From: Saccharopolyspora sp. NFXS83
GTDB lineage: Bacteria > Actinomycetota > Actinomycetes > Mycobacteriales > Pseudonocardiaceae
DNA length: 64,000 bases
Assembly: GCF_026241095.1 (NCBI RefSeq)
Contig: NZ_JAPFGB010000025.1
Coordinates: 2,097-66,096, forward strand
Direction: 5' to 3'
In this document: positions 51,844-63,114 of the stretch, in pieces
How the letters are laid out: the number at the start of each line of letters is the position of its first letter
Numbering within the stretch: position 1 is the first letter of the stretch
The notes under the pieces: model-generated
What the model saw: only the letters and a program-made list of their open reading frames with translations
Told to the model about the DNA's origin: nothing
The model's database searches: none
Made by a program: the position numbers and the translations under genes

Positions 51844-52671
51844 TCAGGGCCGGTTCGTCCGGTTCCGTCCGGGTGCGCTGCCCGCGGTGTCGCCGTCCGG
51901 GTTGTCATCCGACGCTTCCGGGGGTTGCACTGCTGCTTCCGGGTGGTGTTGGAGCGCTCGGCTGAGTCTGCGCTGCGCGGTGACGACGTCGGCGGCGAGC
52001 GCGGTGGCGAGCGCTCCCCCTGCCGCCAGCGGCACCAGGGACCACCACGGGCCGCTGCTCGGGGCGGCCGGATCGGTGCCGCCGACCAGGGTTTCGGTGC
52101 CGAGCACGCGGGCGCCCGCGAGGTGGCTGGCGCCGGCCGCGAGCCGTCCCGGCCCGAGGTCGAGGTGCTGGCGCAGCAGCGGCACGCCGTCGCGCACCAG
52201 GTCGGTGGTGGTGCGCAGCGTTCCTGGCGGTTCGCCGTGCCTGCCGAGCACCAGCACTTCCCGGCAGCGCAGCCGGGCGTCGGCGGCGAGGTCGGCGTGG
52301 AATTCGGAGCGGTGCTCGGCGCGGGCCGTCACGACGGTCGCTTCGGGCCGGTAGTCCACGCTGCCTCCGGGGCCGATCTCCATCCGCACCGTGGTGCGGC
52401 CGGTCCCTCCGCGCTGCCCCGGCAGCGCGACGGTCGCGGCGGTGCCGCGCAGCAGCAGCCGCGCGCCGGGTCCGATGTGGACGCGCAGCCGCAGTTCGTC
52501 GCCGCCGAGCGGGGTGGCCGCCGAGCTCACCAGGTGCACGATCGCTCCGCCCGCGCCTGCGACCGCCGCGCGCCGGTGCACCAGCGTCAGCGGAGCCGCG
52601 CAGCGGAGTTCCCGCACGACGCTGCGGCCGTGCGCGTCGAGCTCCACTCGCAGCACCGCCGAGGCCTTCAT
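51844..52671 (-). CDS. ureD: Urease accessory protein UreD
   Basis: 275 residues. UreD (UreH) is the scaffold that binds apo-urease and, with UreF and UreG, delivers nickel. Family features are the beta-rich core with TPLGGDELRLRVHIGPGARLL near residue 53 and GPGGSVDYRPEATVVTARAEH. It is the last gene of the urease operon, 13 bases after ureG. The C-terminal 45 residues are Pro/Asp-rich and not part of the core. Confidence 0.9.
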   Translation of the reverse strand: MKASAVLRVELDAHGRSVVRELRCAAPLTLVHRRAAVAGAGGAIVHLVSSAATPLGGDELRLRVHIGPGARLLLRGTAATVALPGQRGGTGRTTVRMEIGPGGSVDYRPEATVVTARAEHRSEFHADLAADARLRCREVLVLGRHGEPPGTLRTTTDLVRDGVPLLRQHLDLGPGRLAAGASHLAGARVLGTETLVGGTDPAAPSSGPWWSLVPLAAGGALATALAADVVTAQRRLSRALQHHPEAAVQPPEASDDNPDGDTAGSAPGRNRTNRP

Positions 52672-52684
52672 CGCCGGGCCCGCA

Positions 52685-53410
52685 TCACCGGGAGCCCGGG
52701 TCCGGCGCCGCGGCCTCCGGGCTGCCGAGCCGCGCCCGCACCCAGGCGGAGACGTCCGGGGCGTTCGGGGTTTCGGTGAGCGATTGCGCGATCACCGGCA
52801 GCTCGCCGCGCATCCGGTGCGCGTCGGCGAGCATCACCGCCATGTCCGCGCCGACCCGCTCGGCCAGGTCCACCTTGTTGATCACGAGCAGGTCGGCGGT
52901 GGTGACGCCGGGTCCGCCCTTGCGCGGCACCTTGTCCCCGCCCGCGACGTCCACGACGAAGATCTGGTCGTCGGCGAGCCCCCTGCTGAACACGGCGGTG
53001 AGGTTGTCCCCGCCGCTTTCCACGATGACCAGTTCCAGCCCCGGATGCCGTTCTTCCAGGCGTTCCACCGCGTCCAGGTTCGCGGTGATGTCGTCGCGGA
53101 TCGCGGTGTGGGGGCACGCCCCGGTCTGCACGGCCTCGATGCGGTCCGGGTCGAGCACTCCGGCGGCGCGCAGGAAGTCGGCGTCCTCGGTGGTGTAGAT
53201 GTCGTTGGTGACCACCGCGAGCCGCACTTCGGCGCCGAGGGCCCGGCACAGCGCGGCGGTCAGCGCGGTCTTGCCGCTGCCGACGGGTCCGCCGATGCCG
53301 AGCCGGAACGGCCTGCCGAGGCGGCTCACCGCGGCGTGCGGGTCGGGTTCGGCGGCGGCCGGGTCGAAGTTGACCTCGTGGGTGTGCCCGTGGCCGTGGT
53401 CAGGTGGCAA
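52685..53410 (-). CDS. ureG: Urease accessory GTPase UreG
   Basis: 241 residues. SIMIBI-class GTPase that carries nickel for urease activation: P-loop GGPVGSGKT near residue 41, the metal-binding CPH motif in [13 protein letters not shown], and ESGGDNL and NKVDLA guanine-binding motifs. The N-terminus is His-rich (HGHGHTHE), which may store nickel in place of the missing UreE. It overlaps ureF by 11 bases. Confidence 0.96.
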   Translation of the reverse strand: MPPDHGHGHTHEVNFDPAAAEPDPHAAVSRLGRPFRLGIGGPVGSGKTALTAALCRALGAEVRLAVVTNDIYTTEDADFLRAAGVLDPDRIEAVQTGACPHTAIRDDITANLDAVERLEERHPGLELVIVESGGDNLTAVFSRGLADDQIFVVDVAGGDKVPRKGGPGVTTADLLVINKVDLAERVGADMAVMLADAHRMRGELPVIAQSLTETPNAPDVSAWVRARLGSPEAAAPDPGSR

Positions 53411-54089
53411 AGAGACGCACCTCTTCCTGGTGGTGGCGGTCGTGCGATTCGGCGAGCAGGTCCAGCGCGGGCGCGCCCGGCGCGGGCAGGTCGGCCGGGT
53501 CTGCGCCGGCGGTCGACGCCGCGGTGTCGGCGATCTCGCCGAGATCGGCGGCGAAGTCGGCGACGACGGCGTTCACGGCCATCGGGTCCAGGCCCAGCAG
53601 CCGCACGGCCGCCGAGGACGGTCCGCTGATGGCGAGGTACCCGGCGGTCAGCGCCGCCTCGCGGGGCGCGGCTCCGGCGGTGGCCGCCAGCACGCCCAGC
53701 ACGATCGGGTGGTGCGGGCGCGGTGTCGTGGCGATCAGGTCGTCGAGGGCCGCTGACGGCCACGCCACCTTCCCGGACCGCACCGTGCCCCGCCCCTGCG
53801 CGCGGGAGGCCGCGCGCTGCGCGGGCGAGGGGGTGCGCGCGTCGAGCTCCGCGTCCAGCTCCGCCCAATGTCCACAACGGGCGGTCCGGCGCGCGGCGTG
53901 GGCCGCGGCCGCGGCGAACACCGCCTGCACCGCGCCCGCGCCGCGCAGCCTGCCGAACAGGAACTCGCGCAGGCTCGCCACATCGGTGAGCAGTCCGCGC
54001 GCGGCGGCCTCCTCCACGCCGCCGGAGTGCACGTGGCCGCCACCGGGGAACCGCGCGTCGGCGAGCGCCAGCACCGCGAGCCCCGTCAT
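53400..54089 (-). CDS. ureF: Urease accessory protein UreF
   Basis: 229 residues, all-helical, beginning [21 protein letters not shown], the recognisable UreF start. It works as a GTPase-activating checkpoint in the UreDFG complex. It starts 18 bases after the ureC stop and overlaps ureG at the end. Confidence 0.93.
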   Translation of the reverse strand: MTGLAVLALADARFPGGGHVHSGGVEEAAARGLLTDVASLREFLFGRLRGAGAVQAVFAAAAAHAARRTARCGHWAELDAELDARTPSPAQRAASRAQGRGTVRSGKVAWPSAALDDLIATTPRPHHPIVLGVLAATAGAAPREAALTAGYLAISGPSSAAVRLLGLDPMAVNAVVADFAADLGEIADTAASTAGADPADLPAPGAPALDLLAESHDRHHQEEVRLFAT

Positions 54090-54107
54090 CCGCCGCCTCC
54101 GATCAGG

Positions 54108-55835
54108 TCAGAACAGGAAGTACCGCTGGGCCATGGGGAGTTCGCGCACCGGCTGCGGTTCCACGAGGTCACCGTCGATGCGCACCGCGAAGCTGTCCGG
54201 GTCCACCTCGATGTGCGGAGTGGCGTCGTTGAGCAGCATCGACGCCTTCGCCACCTGCCGCGTGCCGCGCACCGCGACGAGCTCCCGCTCCAGCCCGAGC
54301 CGGTCACCGAGCCCGGCGTCCACCGCCTCCGGCGCCACGAAGTGCACGCCACCGCGAGCCGCGGCCCGCCCCGCCGCTCCGAACATGGGCCGCCCGAGCA
54401 CGGGCTGCGGCGTGGGGATCGACGCGTTCGCGTCGCCCAGCTGCGCCCATGCGGGGAATCCGCCTTTGAACACCACGTCCGGCCGGACGCCGAAGAACTT
54501 CGGCTCCCACAGCACGAGGTCGGCGAGCTTGCCCACTTCCACCGAACCCACCAGGTGGTCGATGCCGTGCGCCCGCGCCGGGTTGATCGTGTACTTCGCG
54601 AGGTAGCGGCGGGCGCGCAGGTTGTCGGCCGCGCCGTCGCCGGGCAGCGCGCCGCGCCGGTCCTTCATCACGTGCGCCGTCTGCCAGGTCCGCGTGATCA
54701 CTTCGCCGACGCGGCCCATCGCCTGCGCGTCCGAACTGATCATGGAGATGGCGCCGAGGTCGTGCAGCACGTCCTCGGCGGCGATGGTGCTCGGCCGGAT
54801 CCGGCTCTCCGCGAACGCCAGGTCCTCGGGCACCGCCGGGTTCAGGTGGTGGCACACCATCAGCATGTCCAGGTGCTCGTCGATGGTGTTCACCGTGTGC
54901 GGCCGGGTCGGATTCGTCGAGGACGGCAGCACGTTCGCCGCGGCGGCGACCTCGATGATGTCCGGCGCGTGCCCGCCACCGGCGCCTTCGGCGTGGTAGG
55001 CGTTGATGGAGCGGCCGTTGATCGCGGCCAGCGTGGACTCCAGGAACCCGGTCTCGTTGAGCGTGTCGGTGTGGATCGCCACCTGCACCCCGGAGCGTTC
55101 GGCGCAGCGCAGCGCGGCATCGATCACCGCGGGCGTGCAGCCCCAGTCCTCGTGCAGCTTCAGCCCGCCCGCCCCGGCGCGCAGCTGCTCGTCGAGGGCT
55201 TCGCCGCGCACGGTGTTGCCCTTGCCGAGCAGCAGCAGGTTCACCGGCGCCTGCTCCAGCGCGGTGAGCATCCGGCCGAGGTTCCACGAGCCCGGCGTGA
55301 CCGTGGTGGCCTTGCTGCCCTCGACCGGCCCGGTGCCGCCGCCGATGAGCGTGGTCAGCCCGGAGGCGATGGCGGTGTCGATCTCCTGCGGGCAGATGAA
55401 GTGCACGTGGCAGTCCACCCCACCGGCGGTGAGGATCTTGCCGCCGCCGCCCACGATCTCCGTGGACGGTCCGATGACCAGCGCCGGATCCACCCCGTCG
55501 GTGACGTCCGGGTTGCCCGCTTTGCCGATGCCGACGATGCGCCCGTCGCGCACGCCCACGTCGGCCTTGACCACGCCCCAGTGGTCCAGCACCACGACTC
55601 CGGTGATCACCAGGTCCGGGGTGCCTTCGGCTCGGGTGGCCGCGGATTGGCCCATCGACTCGCGGATCACCTTGCCGCCGCCGAACACGGCTTCCTCGCC
55701 GGATCCGCCGGGACCCGTGCTGCGGTCTTCGGTGACCTCCACCAGCAGGTTCGTGTCGGCGAGCCGGATCCGGTCGCCGGTGGTGGGCCCGAACAGCTCC
55801 ACGTACCGGGCGCGATCCACGGACGGAGTGCTCAT
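54108..55835 (-). CDS. ureC: Urease subunit alpha
   Basis: 575 residues, catalytic subunit with the dinuclear nickel site that hydrolyses urea to ammonia and carbamate. [12 protein letters not shown] holds two nickel-binding histidines, [12 protein letters not shown] the carbamylated lysine, and [16 protein letters not shown] the flap cysteine and histidine. The ATG overlaps the ureB stop as ATGA. The sequence shows no loss of active-site residues. Confidence 0.98.
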   Translation of the reverse strand: MSTPSVDRARYVELFGPTTGDRIRLADTNLLVEVTEDRSTGPGGSGEEAVFGGGKVIRESMGQSAATRAEGTPDLVITGVVVLDHWGVVKADVGVRDGRIVGIGKAGNPDVTDGVDPALVIGPSTEIVGGGGKILTAGGVDCHVHFICPQEIDTAIASGLTTLIGGGTGPVEGSKATTVTPGSWNLGRMLTALEQAPVNLLLLGKGNTVRGEALDEQLRAGAGGLKLHEDWGCTPAVIDAALRCAERSGVQVAIHTDTLNETGFLESTLAAINGRSINAYHAEGAGGGHAPDIIEVAAAANVLPSSTNPTRPHTVNTIDEHLDMLMVCHHLNPAVPEDLAFAESRIRPSTIAAEDVLHDLGAISMISSDAQAMGRVGEVITRTWQTAHVMKDRRGALPGDGAADNLRARRYLAKYTINPARAHGIDHLVGSVEVGKLADLVLWEPKFFGVRPDVVFKGGFPAWAQLGDANASIPTPQPVLGRPMFGAAGRAAARGGVHFVAPEAVDAGLGDRLGLERELVAVRGTRQVAKASMLLNDATPHIEVDPDSFAVRIDGDLVEPQPVRELPMAQRYFLF

Positions 55836-56209
55836 GCGTTCCCCTCCCCGACGCCGCCGTAGCCGGGTGCACCGGGCGCGGCGTCCCGCGCGTCCAACTC
55901 CCCCGCGTACTCCTTGCGCAGCCCGCGCACGACCCGCGCGCCACCGATCGGCACCAGGTCGACCTCCCGGTCGACGCCGGGCTCGAACCGCACGGCGGTG
56001 CCCGCGGGCACGTCCAGCCGGTGCCCCCACGCGGCCTCCCGGTCGAACGCCAAAGCGGAGTTGACCGCGGCGAAGTGGTAGTGCGAGCCGACCTGCACGG
56101 CCCGGTCCGCGGTGTTCACCACGATCAGCCGCACGCGCGGACGGCCGGGATGCAGCGGCACCGGCTCGGCACCGGGGAGCACCTCGCCCGGAATCACGGG
56201 ATCCGACAT
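55832..56209 (-). CDS. ureB: Urease subunit beta
   Basis: 125 residues; [18 protein letters not shown] and [20 protein letters not shown] are the classical UreB stretches. It lies three bases after ureA and overlaps ureC by four. The C-terminal [13 protein letters not shown] is a short glycine-rich extension. Confidence 0.96.
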   Translation of the reverse strand: MSDPVIPGEVLPGAEPVPLHPGRPRVRLIVVNTADRAVQVGSHYHFAAVNSALAFDREAAWGHRLDVPAGTAVRFEPGVDREVDLVPIGGARVVRGLRKEYAGELDARDAAPGAPGYGGVGEGNA

Positions 56210-56212
56210 GGC

Positions 56213-56515
<303 letters not shown>

Positions 56516-56575
56516 GACATCTCTGTAGCACGGTGACCCGATCGCCGACGACCGACCGGCACCGGAATTGATCCT

Positions 56576-56606
56576 GGTTAACACCCTTTTCGCGGGATTG
56601 TCACAA
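56576..56606 (-). promoter_or_regulatory. Possible urease promoter/operator region
   Basis: Minus-strand TTGTGA (56601-56606) and TGTTAA are 17 bases apart, a weak promoter for ureA. TTGTCACAA (56598-56606) is a small palindrome. GTGAC and GTTAAC elements recall nitrogen regulator (GlnR) sites, but the spacing does not fit the usual box. The region lies between divergent ureA and the second citrate synthase. Confidence 0.25.
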
Positions 56607-56807
56607 CCGCCCCGCACCGGAGGCCGTGTGATCTTCGCCATCGGGACCGTCCGCACCGATTGCCTCCGCCCGCACGCCGGGTGCAGTGTTACCGGCACGG
56701 CACAGGCTGCGACCGATCGCATTCGTGCTCATGCACCCCGCCACGTCCCGCCGAGCGCTCCCGAGCGCCCGGCCACCTGAACGACTCAACGAGGAGACGA
56801 GGCAATC

Positions 56808-57941
56808 ATGGGCACCAGCACAGGCGGCTCCGACTTCCGCCCCGGCCTGGAAGGCGTCGTCGCGTTCCAGACCGAGATCGCCGAACCGGATCGGGACGGC
56901 GGCGCGCTGCGCTACCGCGGCGTCGACATCGAGGACCTGGCGGGCAAGGTCTCCTTCGGCGACGTGTGGCAGCTGCTGGTCGACGGCCGCTTCGGCCGGG
57001 GCCTGCCGGACGCCGGTACCGCCGAGCTGCCGGTGCGCACTGGCGACGTGCGCGCCGACGCGCAGGCCGCGATCGCGATGCTCGCGCCCGCGCACGGGTT
57101 CGAGCCGCTGCTGGACATCACCGAGGACACCGCCCGCGACCAGCTCGCGCTCACCACGACGCTCGGACTGTCCTACGTGGCCCAGTCCGCTCGTGGCACC
57201 GACCTGCCCGCCGTCCCGGCGGAACGCGTCGCCGAGGCCGCGACCCTCACCGAAGCGTTCCTCACCCGGTGGCGCGGCGAACCGGACCCGGCCCACGTGC
57301 AGGCGCTGGACGCCTACTGGGTGTCGGCGGCCGAGCACGGCCTCAACGCCTCCACCTTCACCGCCCGCGTCATCGCCTCCACCGGCGCCGACGTGGCGGC
57401 CAGCCTGTCCGGCGCGGTCGGCGCCATGTCCGGCCCGCTGCACGGCGGGGCGCCGGCGCGGGTGCTGCCGATGCTGGCCGAGGCCGAGCGCACCGGAGAC
57501 GCCCGCAAGGTCGTCGAGTCCATCTTGGACCGCGGCGAGCGGCTGATGGGCTTCGGCCACCGCGTGTACCGCGCGGAGGACCCGCGGGCGCGGGTGCTGC
57601 GCAACACCTGCGAGCAGCTCTCCGCCCCGCGCTACGAGGCCGCCGCCGAGCTGGAGCGCGCCGCGCTGTCGGTGCTGCGCGAGCGGCGCCCGGACCGGCC
57701 GATCGAGACGAACGTGGAGTTCTGGGCGGCGGTGATCCTGGACTTCGCCCAGGTGCCGACCGAGATGATGCCCGCGATGTTCACCTGCGCCCGCACCGCG
57801 GGCTGGTCCGCGCACGTGCTGGAGCAGCAGCGCACCGGCCGCCTGGTGCGCCCGTCCGCGCAGTACGTCGGCCCGGAACCGCGCTCGCCGCAGCAGGTCC
57901 AGGGCTGGAACTCGGTCAAGTCCCTGCCGGTGGCGGTCTGA
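56808..57941 (+). CDS. citA: Citrate synthase 2
   Basis: 377 residues with AGG five bases before the ATG. Shorter, Gram-positive type of citrate synthase, like mycobacterial CitA. LRYRGVDIEDLA, MSGPLHGGAPARVL, MGFGHRVYRAEDPRA and NVEFWAAVILDFAQVP carry the substrate and catalytic residues. It could be citrate or 2-methylcitrate synthase; no prp genes are nearby, so citrate synthase is preferred. Followed by a perfect hairpin terminator. Confidence 0.9.
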   Translation: MGTSTGGSDFRPGLEGVVAFQTEIAEPDRDGGALRYRGVDIEDLAGKVSFGDVWQLLVDGRFGRGLPDAGTAELPVRTGDVRADAQAAIAMLAPAHGFEPLLDITEDTARDQLALTTTLGLSYVAQSARGTDLPAVPAERVAEAATLTEAFLTRWRGEPDPAHVQALDAYWVSAAEHGLNASTFTARVIASTGADVAASLSGAVGAMSGPLHGGAPARVLPMLAEAERTGDARKVVESILDRGERLMGFGHRVYRAEDPRARVLRNTCEQLSAPRYEAAAELERAALSVLRERRPDRPIETNVEFWAAVILDFAQVPTEMMPAMFTCARTAGWSAHVLEQQRTGRLVRPSAQYVGPEPRSPQQVQGWNSVKSLPVAV

Positions 57942-57961
57942 CCTCGCCTTCCGCCGCGGGA

Positions 57962-57993
57962 GGCTCGTGCGGAGTTCGATCTCCGCACGAGCC
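57962..57993 (+). terminator. Terminator of citA
   Basis: GGCTCGTGCGGAG pairs perfectly with CTCCGCACGAGCC around TTCGAT, 20 bases past the stop and followed by TGTT. Confidence 0.75.
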
Positions 57994-58073
57994 TGTTCGC
58001 GCCCGAGCCGCGCCCGACGGGAACGAGTCGTGACGCAACGTCGACGCCTCGTCACCGCGGGTGTCGATCTCGG

Positions 58074-58079
58074 TACAGT
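58074..58079 (+). promoter_or_regulatory. -10 box of the leaderless SEC-C gene
   Basis: TACAGT ends six bases before the ATG at 58086; no ribosome site precedes it. Confidence 0.45.
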
Positions 58080-58085
58080 GGCGGC

Positions 58086-59030
58086 ATGAGCGGGGACAGC
58101 AGCCGCGAGGCCGCCATCGCGCGGGCCGAGGAACTCGAAGCGGACGCCGAGCACAGCGGTGAACGCACCGACGACCTGGTCGAAGCCGCGAGCTACTGGC
58201 GCAACGCGCACGAACCGGAACGGGAACGCGCCGCGCTGCTGGCCGCGATCGACGCCGACACCGGCGAGTCGCTGTTCGACCCGCGCGCCACCTACGCCGA
58301 GATGCTCATGCGGCGCGGGGAACGCACCGCGGCGGACGAGCTGCTCGACGAGCTCATGGGCGACCTCGACGCCCGCGAGCACACCTACATCGCCGCCTCC
58401 GCCGCCTACCAGCACGCCGGAAACACGGCGGCGGCGTTGCGCTGGCTCGACGTCGGCATCGGCCGCCTGATCCCGGACGCGGCCGATCCCGATTCCGAGT
58501 TCACCGTCGACGACAAGGGCGTGGAGCTGCTGCGTGTGCGGCGCGAGATCCGCACCGACCTCGGCGAGCAGCCGGACGACCTCGACCGCGCGCTGGACAT
58601 GATCTCCGACGCGGCTTTCGACCGGGGCCTCTCCGAGGCGTTCTCCGAGGAGGTGGCGAACCGGCACGACGTGGTCGTGCTGCACTGGCCGGCGGGCGAC
58701 CTCGCCGAACTCCGCCGCCGCGAACCGGAGCTGCCCCTCGACCGGGACCACGGCGCGCACCGGCTGGAGCTGCAGCGCGAGATGCTGCTCGCCGACCGCG
58801 ACGGCAAGCGCACGACCGTCGTGACGGGCTCCGCCGACGGCTACGCCGCGTTCTGCGCCGAGGTCGACCTGCCCAACGGCGACGCGGGCTCCCTGGAGCA
58901 GTACCGGACCGATCTGCTGCTGCGCGGCGAATGGCGCAGCTGGCCACCGGAGCGCAACGCGCCGTGCTGGTGCGGATCGGAGCGCAAGTACAAGAAGTGC
59001 TGCGGCGCACCCGGCCGTACCGATGCCTGA
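58086..59030 (+). CDS. SEC-C motif protein with TPR-like helices
   Basis: 314 residues. Helical, TPR-like N-terminal half (EAASYWRNAHEPERERAALL) and a C-terminal SEC-C zinc motif CWCGSERKYKKCCG (CxCx8CC) at about residues 296-309, the same metal knuckle found at the end of SecA. SEC-C proteins bind zinc and probably protein partners; this one has no ATPase. Its neighbours (citrate synthase, serC) do not suggest a role. Confidence 0.85.
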   Translation: MSGDSSREAAIARAEELEADAEHSGERTDDLVEAASYWRNAHEPERERAALLAAIDADTGESLFDPRATYAEMLMRRGERTAADELLDELMGDLDAREHTYIAASAAYQHAGNTAAALRWLDVGIGRLIPDAADPDSEFTVDDKGVELLRVRREIRTDLGEQPDDLDRALDMISDAAFDRGLSEAFSEEVANRHDVVVLHWPAGDLAELRRREPELPLDRDHGAHRLELQREMLLADRDGKRTTVVTGSADGYAAFCAEVDLPNGDAGSLEQYRTDLLLRGEWRSWPPERNAPCWCGSERKYKKCCGAPGRTDA

Positions 59031-59163
59031 AGTGCCTGGTCACACGGCCTAGGTTCGATCACCTGAAGGTCCGGTTGCTGGCCAAAGCGCCTCCCGCGCA
59101 GTAAGTTGCCAAGCGGCTCAGGCACCTGCGGCGCACCCGGAAATTCACCTTTCCGACCCGTAG

Positions 59164-60453
<1,290 letters not shown>

Positions 60454-60529
60454 GCGCGGCGCGCCTGTCTCACGAGGTCGCCCCCTCACCATGGCGACCG
60501 ACACATCCGTGTCACCCGAACTGGCTGTT

Positions 60530-60696
60530 GATCACTTGCTGTGATCGGAATAGTGGTCGGATTTCGCCAAGTGTTCGCATGTCGACCGCTATTCAGGCAA
60601 GATCGGGTAGGGAGAGGATGGTCACGAAGCGACACCGAACCCGGCGTGGCTCCTCCGTCAAGAGGGCACGCCGGGTTACGGTCACAGCTTGGTGAC
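60530..60696. promoter_or_regulatory. Two inverted repeats upstream of sepH
   Basis: GATCAC-TTGCT-GTGATC (60530-60546) and GTCAC-AGCTTG-GTGAC (60681-60696) lie in the 264-base serC-sepH gap. The second ends 21 bases before the sepH start and would overlap its promoter or leader. Either may bind a regulator; no promoter can be fixed with confidence. Confidence 0.35.
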
Positions 60697-60717
60697 AACG
60701 ACCGGGGAGGCTGGCGT

Positions 60718-61653
60718 ATGCGCGCGCTGCGGGTTGTCGGGCTTGATGAGGACGGTGAGACCGTCATCTGCGAGGACCCCGAGAACGGCGACCGTTTTTC
60801 GGTGCCCGCCGACGAACGGCTACGTGCCGCCGCGCGCGGTGACCTGACCCGTCTCGGCCAGGTGCAGATCGAGATGGAGGCGCAGATGCGCCCCCGCGAG
60901 ATCCAGGCCCGGGTGCGCGCGGGCGCCTCGGTCGAGGACGTCGCCACCGCCGCCGGAATCCCCGAGCAGCGGGTGGAGCGCTACGCCTACCCGGTGCTGC
61001 TCGAGCGCGCGCAGATCGCCGAGCGCTCGCAGCGCGCCCACCCCGTCCGCGAGGACGGTCCCGACGTGCAGACCCTCGGCGAGGTAGTCGCGCACACCTT
61101 CGGGATGCGCGGGCACGACTTCACCGACGCGAACTGGGACGCGTGGCGCGGCGAGGACGGCAAGTGGGTCGTCCGGCTGCACTGGCAGGCCGGTCGTTCC
61201 GAGAACCACGCGCACTGGGTGTTCCACCCGGGTGCGCACGGCGGCACCGTCGCTCCGCTCGACGACCACGCGGTGGACCTGCTGGACCCGTCGCCGAACC
61301 GCCCGCTGCGGACGGTCCGGCCGGTGACGGCGCTGGCCCGCGAGGCCCTGGAACTGGACGAGTCCGAGGAGGACGCGGTCGAGGACGAGGCCACCACCCC
61401 GCCTCCGCCCGCGCCGCCGAAGCAGGCGAGCCCGGTGATCCCGTCCTTGGACCTGGAACCGACCCCCGCCGCGCCCGAACCGGAGCCGGAGCAGTCGCAG
61501 TCGGCGCCGCTGGCCGAGCAGGCCGGTGAGGACGACCTGGAAGCGGTGGAGGACGAGGCCGCGCGCAAGACCGAACCGGCACGGCGGCGCAAGAACCACC
61601 CGATGGTCCCGTCCTGGGAGGACGTCCTGCTGGGAGTGCGCTCCCACCGCTGA
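60718..61653 (+). CDS. sepH: Cell division regulator SepH
   Basis: 311 residues; GGGGAGG seven bases before the ATG. The N-terminal DUF3071 domain (about 1-165) contains a helix-turn-helix-like segment (GASVEDVATAAGIPEQRVERYA); the rest is Glu/Pro-rich and disordered, ending in a basic KNHPMVPSWEDVLLGVRSH motif. SepH binds FtsZ and stimulates its assembly in actinobacteria such as Streptomyces. Name rests on domain layout and the position beside serC. Confidence 0.9.
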   Translation: MRALRVVGLDEDGETVICEDPENGDRFSVPADERLRAAARGDLTRLGQVQIEMEAQMRPREIQARVRAGASVEDVATAAGIPEQRVERYAYPVLLERAQIAERSQRAHPVREDGPDVQTLGEVVAHTFGMRGHDFTDANWDAWRGEDGKWVVRLHWQAGRSENHAHWVFHPGAHGGTVAPLDDHAVDLLDPSPNRPLRTVRPVTALAREALELDESEEDAVEDEATTPPPPAPPKQASPVIPSLDLEPTPAAPEPEPEQSQSAPLAEQAGEDDLEAVEDEAARKTEPARRRKNHPMVPSWEDVLLGVRSHR

Positions 61654-61668
61654 CCTCGACGCACGTGT

Positions 61669-61712
61669 GAAAGGCCCCTTCACCGGCGGCGTGCCGTCCG
61701 AAGGGGCCTTTC
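61669..61712. terminator. sepH terminator
   Basis: GAAAGGCCCCTTC pairs perfectly with GAAGGGGCCTTTC around an 18-base loop, 15 bases past the sepH stop. Confidence 0.8.
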
Positions 61713-61761
61713 GCGTGCGCCGCGAATGCTCGACCGGCGCGACGACCTGGAGGAGATCGCC

Positions 61762-62223
61762 TTGTCCGAACCTCGCCCGCCGTTCCCGCCCTTCGACGAG
61801 GAGGCGGCGCTGCGGAAGGTCCAGGCCGCGGAGGACGCCTGGAACACCCGCGATCCGCACCGGGTCAGCCTCGCGTACACGGCCGACTCCGCCTGGCGGA
61901 ACCGGGACACCTTCGTCACCGGCCGCGAGGAGATCGTCGCGTTCCTCACCGCCAAGTGGGAGCGCGAGCTGGACTACGCGCTGCGCAAGAGCCTGTGGAG
62001 CTTCCGCGGCGATCGCATCGCGGTCCGGTTCCAGTACGAGTGCCGCGATCACGACGGCCAGTGGTGGCGCAGCTACGGCAACGAGCTGTGGGAGTTCACC
62101 GACACGGGCCTGATGCACCGCCGCGAAGCCAGCATCAACGACGTCCGCATCAGCGCGGACGAACGCCGCTGGTTCGGCCCGCGCCCAGCCGATCAGCACG
62201 GCCGGGACATCCCGCTGCGGTGA
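61762..62223 (+). CDS. DUF1348 family (NTF2-like) protein
   Basis: 153 residues from a TTG start chosen for GGAGG eight bases upstream; an in-frame ATG at 61726 lacks a ribosome site and would add 12 unusual residues. The sequence [39 protein letters not shown] and SYGNELWEF are typical of DUF1348 proteins, small SnoaL/NTF2-like alpha+beta barrels. No function is assigned to the family with certainty. Monocistronic. Confidence 0.88.
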   Translation: MSEPRPPFPPFDEEAALRKVQAAEDAWNTRDPHRVSLAYTADSAWRNRDTFVTGREEIVAFLTAKWERELDYALRKSLWSFRGDRIAVRFQYECRDHDGQWWRSYGNELWEFTDTGLMHRREASINDVRISADERRWFGPRPADQHGRDIPLR

Positions 62224-62344
62224 GCCGTCAGGGCCTCCCGGCCCGGGAGCCTGCCCTTGGTCTCGTCGTTCCAGCCGAGCAGCGTTCTTGATCCGTGTCC
62301 TGTCGGCGGCGAAGCCGCTGAGCATCGACCACCTGCGCAGGTCG

Positions 62345-62465
62345 ACCACCGGCGGGTTCGCAGCGGTTTCCTCGCGAGGACAGCTTTTTCCTTCGTGGCG
62401 GAGCCACCAGGGAAAAAGATCCCGCAGCGAGGAAACCGGTGAGGTTCCGCCACCCGACCCACCTA
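62345..62465. repeat. Structured hairpin repeat, copy 2
   Basis: AGCGGTTTCCTCGC (62362-62375) pairs with GCGAGGAAACCGGT (62427-62440); inner stems CTTTTTCC/GGGAAAAAG and GTGGC/GCCAC are kept. Compared with copy 1 (50682-50808), a C-to-T change in the left arm is matched by G-to-A in the right arm. A single GGCGGCGAAGCCGCT unit (62306-62320) precedes it, the same small hairpin that forms the array before copy 1. Confidence 0.85.
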
Positions 62466-62493
62466 GCAAGCCGAGTCGAAGATCCGATCTCGA

Positions 62494-63114
62494 TCAGCCG
62501 AGCAGCGAGAGCAACAACGCCAGCCAGGCGAGGGCGACTCCGCCTGCCACGCCGAACGCGACCCAGCGCCAGACGGGAACTCGCCTGCCCAGCCAGATCG
62601 ACGGGGCGAATCCGCCGACCACCACCGCGTTGACCAGCAACGCCAGCACCAGGCTCACCTCGGCCAGGCCGCGGCTCACCACCACCAGCGAAACCGTCAC
62701 GATCGCGGCGATCACCACGCTGATCGTGATCCCGGTGGCCCACGGCGCCGGTTCCGGAGGCCCGTCCGCGGGCGAGGCCCGGCGGACCCGGCTCATCCGG
62801 CCGCGGGAAGGGTCCCAGTAGCCGACCTCGCCGCCCGTCTCGGCGGCGAGCCGCGCCGCGAGCTGACGGCCGCGGCGCGACATCAGGACCGCGGAGGTCT
62901 CCCCGGAGATGTCCTGGTCCGGCGGCACCGTGTGCACCACGTGCGCCCACTCGTGCAGGTCCTCGACCAGCGTCGAGGGCAGCGCGAGCCGCGCCGGGTC
63001 GTACTCGTGGACGGCTCGCCGTTCCTGGTCGGCGGGGTCGGCGCGGTTGACGAGCACGGCGCGTCCTCGACGCACCCGCAGTTCCCACCGCGAGCGCTGC
63101 GCTGCTCGGGTCAT
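62494..63114 (-). CDS. Hypothetical three-helix membrane protein
   Basis: 206 residues; the ATG overlaps the stop of the methyltransferase gene as ATGA, so both are co-translated. A soluble N-terminal part of about 125 residues (VLVNRADPADQERRAVHEYD) is followed by three membrane helices (about 132-152, 155-177 and 183-204). The N-terminal domain includes HEWAHVVHTV and DISGETSAVLMSRRGRQLA. No family recognised. The role may be unrelated to the methyltransferase. Confidence 0.75.
   Translation of the reverse strand: MTRAAQRSRWELRVRRGRAVLVNRADPADQERRAVHEYDPARLALPSTLVEDLHEWAHVVHTVPPDQDISGETSAVLMSRRGRQLAARLAAETGGEVGYWDPSRGRMSRVRRASPADGPPEPAPWATGITISVVIAAIVTVSLVVVSRGLAEVSLVLALLVNAVVVGGFAPSIWLGRRVPVWRWVAFGVAGGVALAWLALLLSLLG

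Noticed and set aside
56576-56606. GlnR box upstream of urease
   Set aside because: GTGAC and GAAAA are eight bases apart instead of six, and the second pair of half sites does not match. Kept only as a weak regulatory region.
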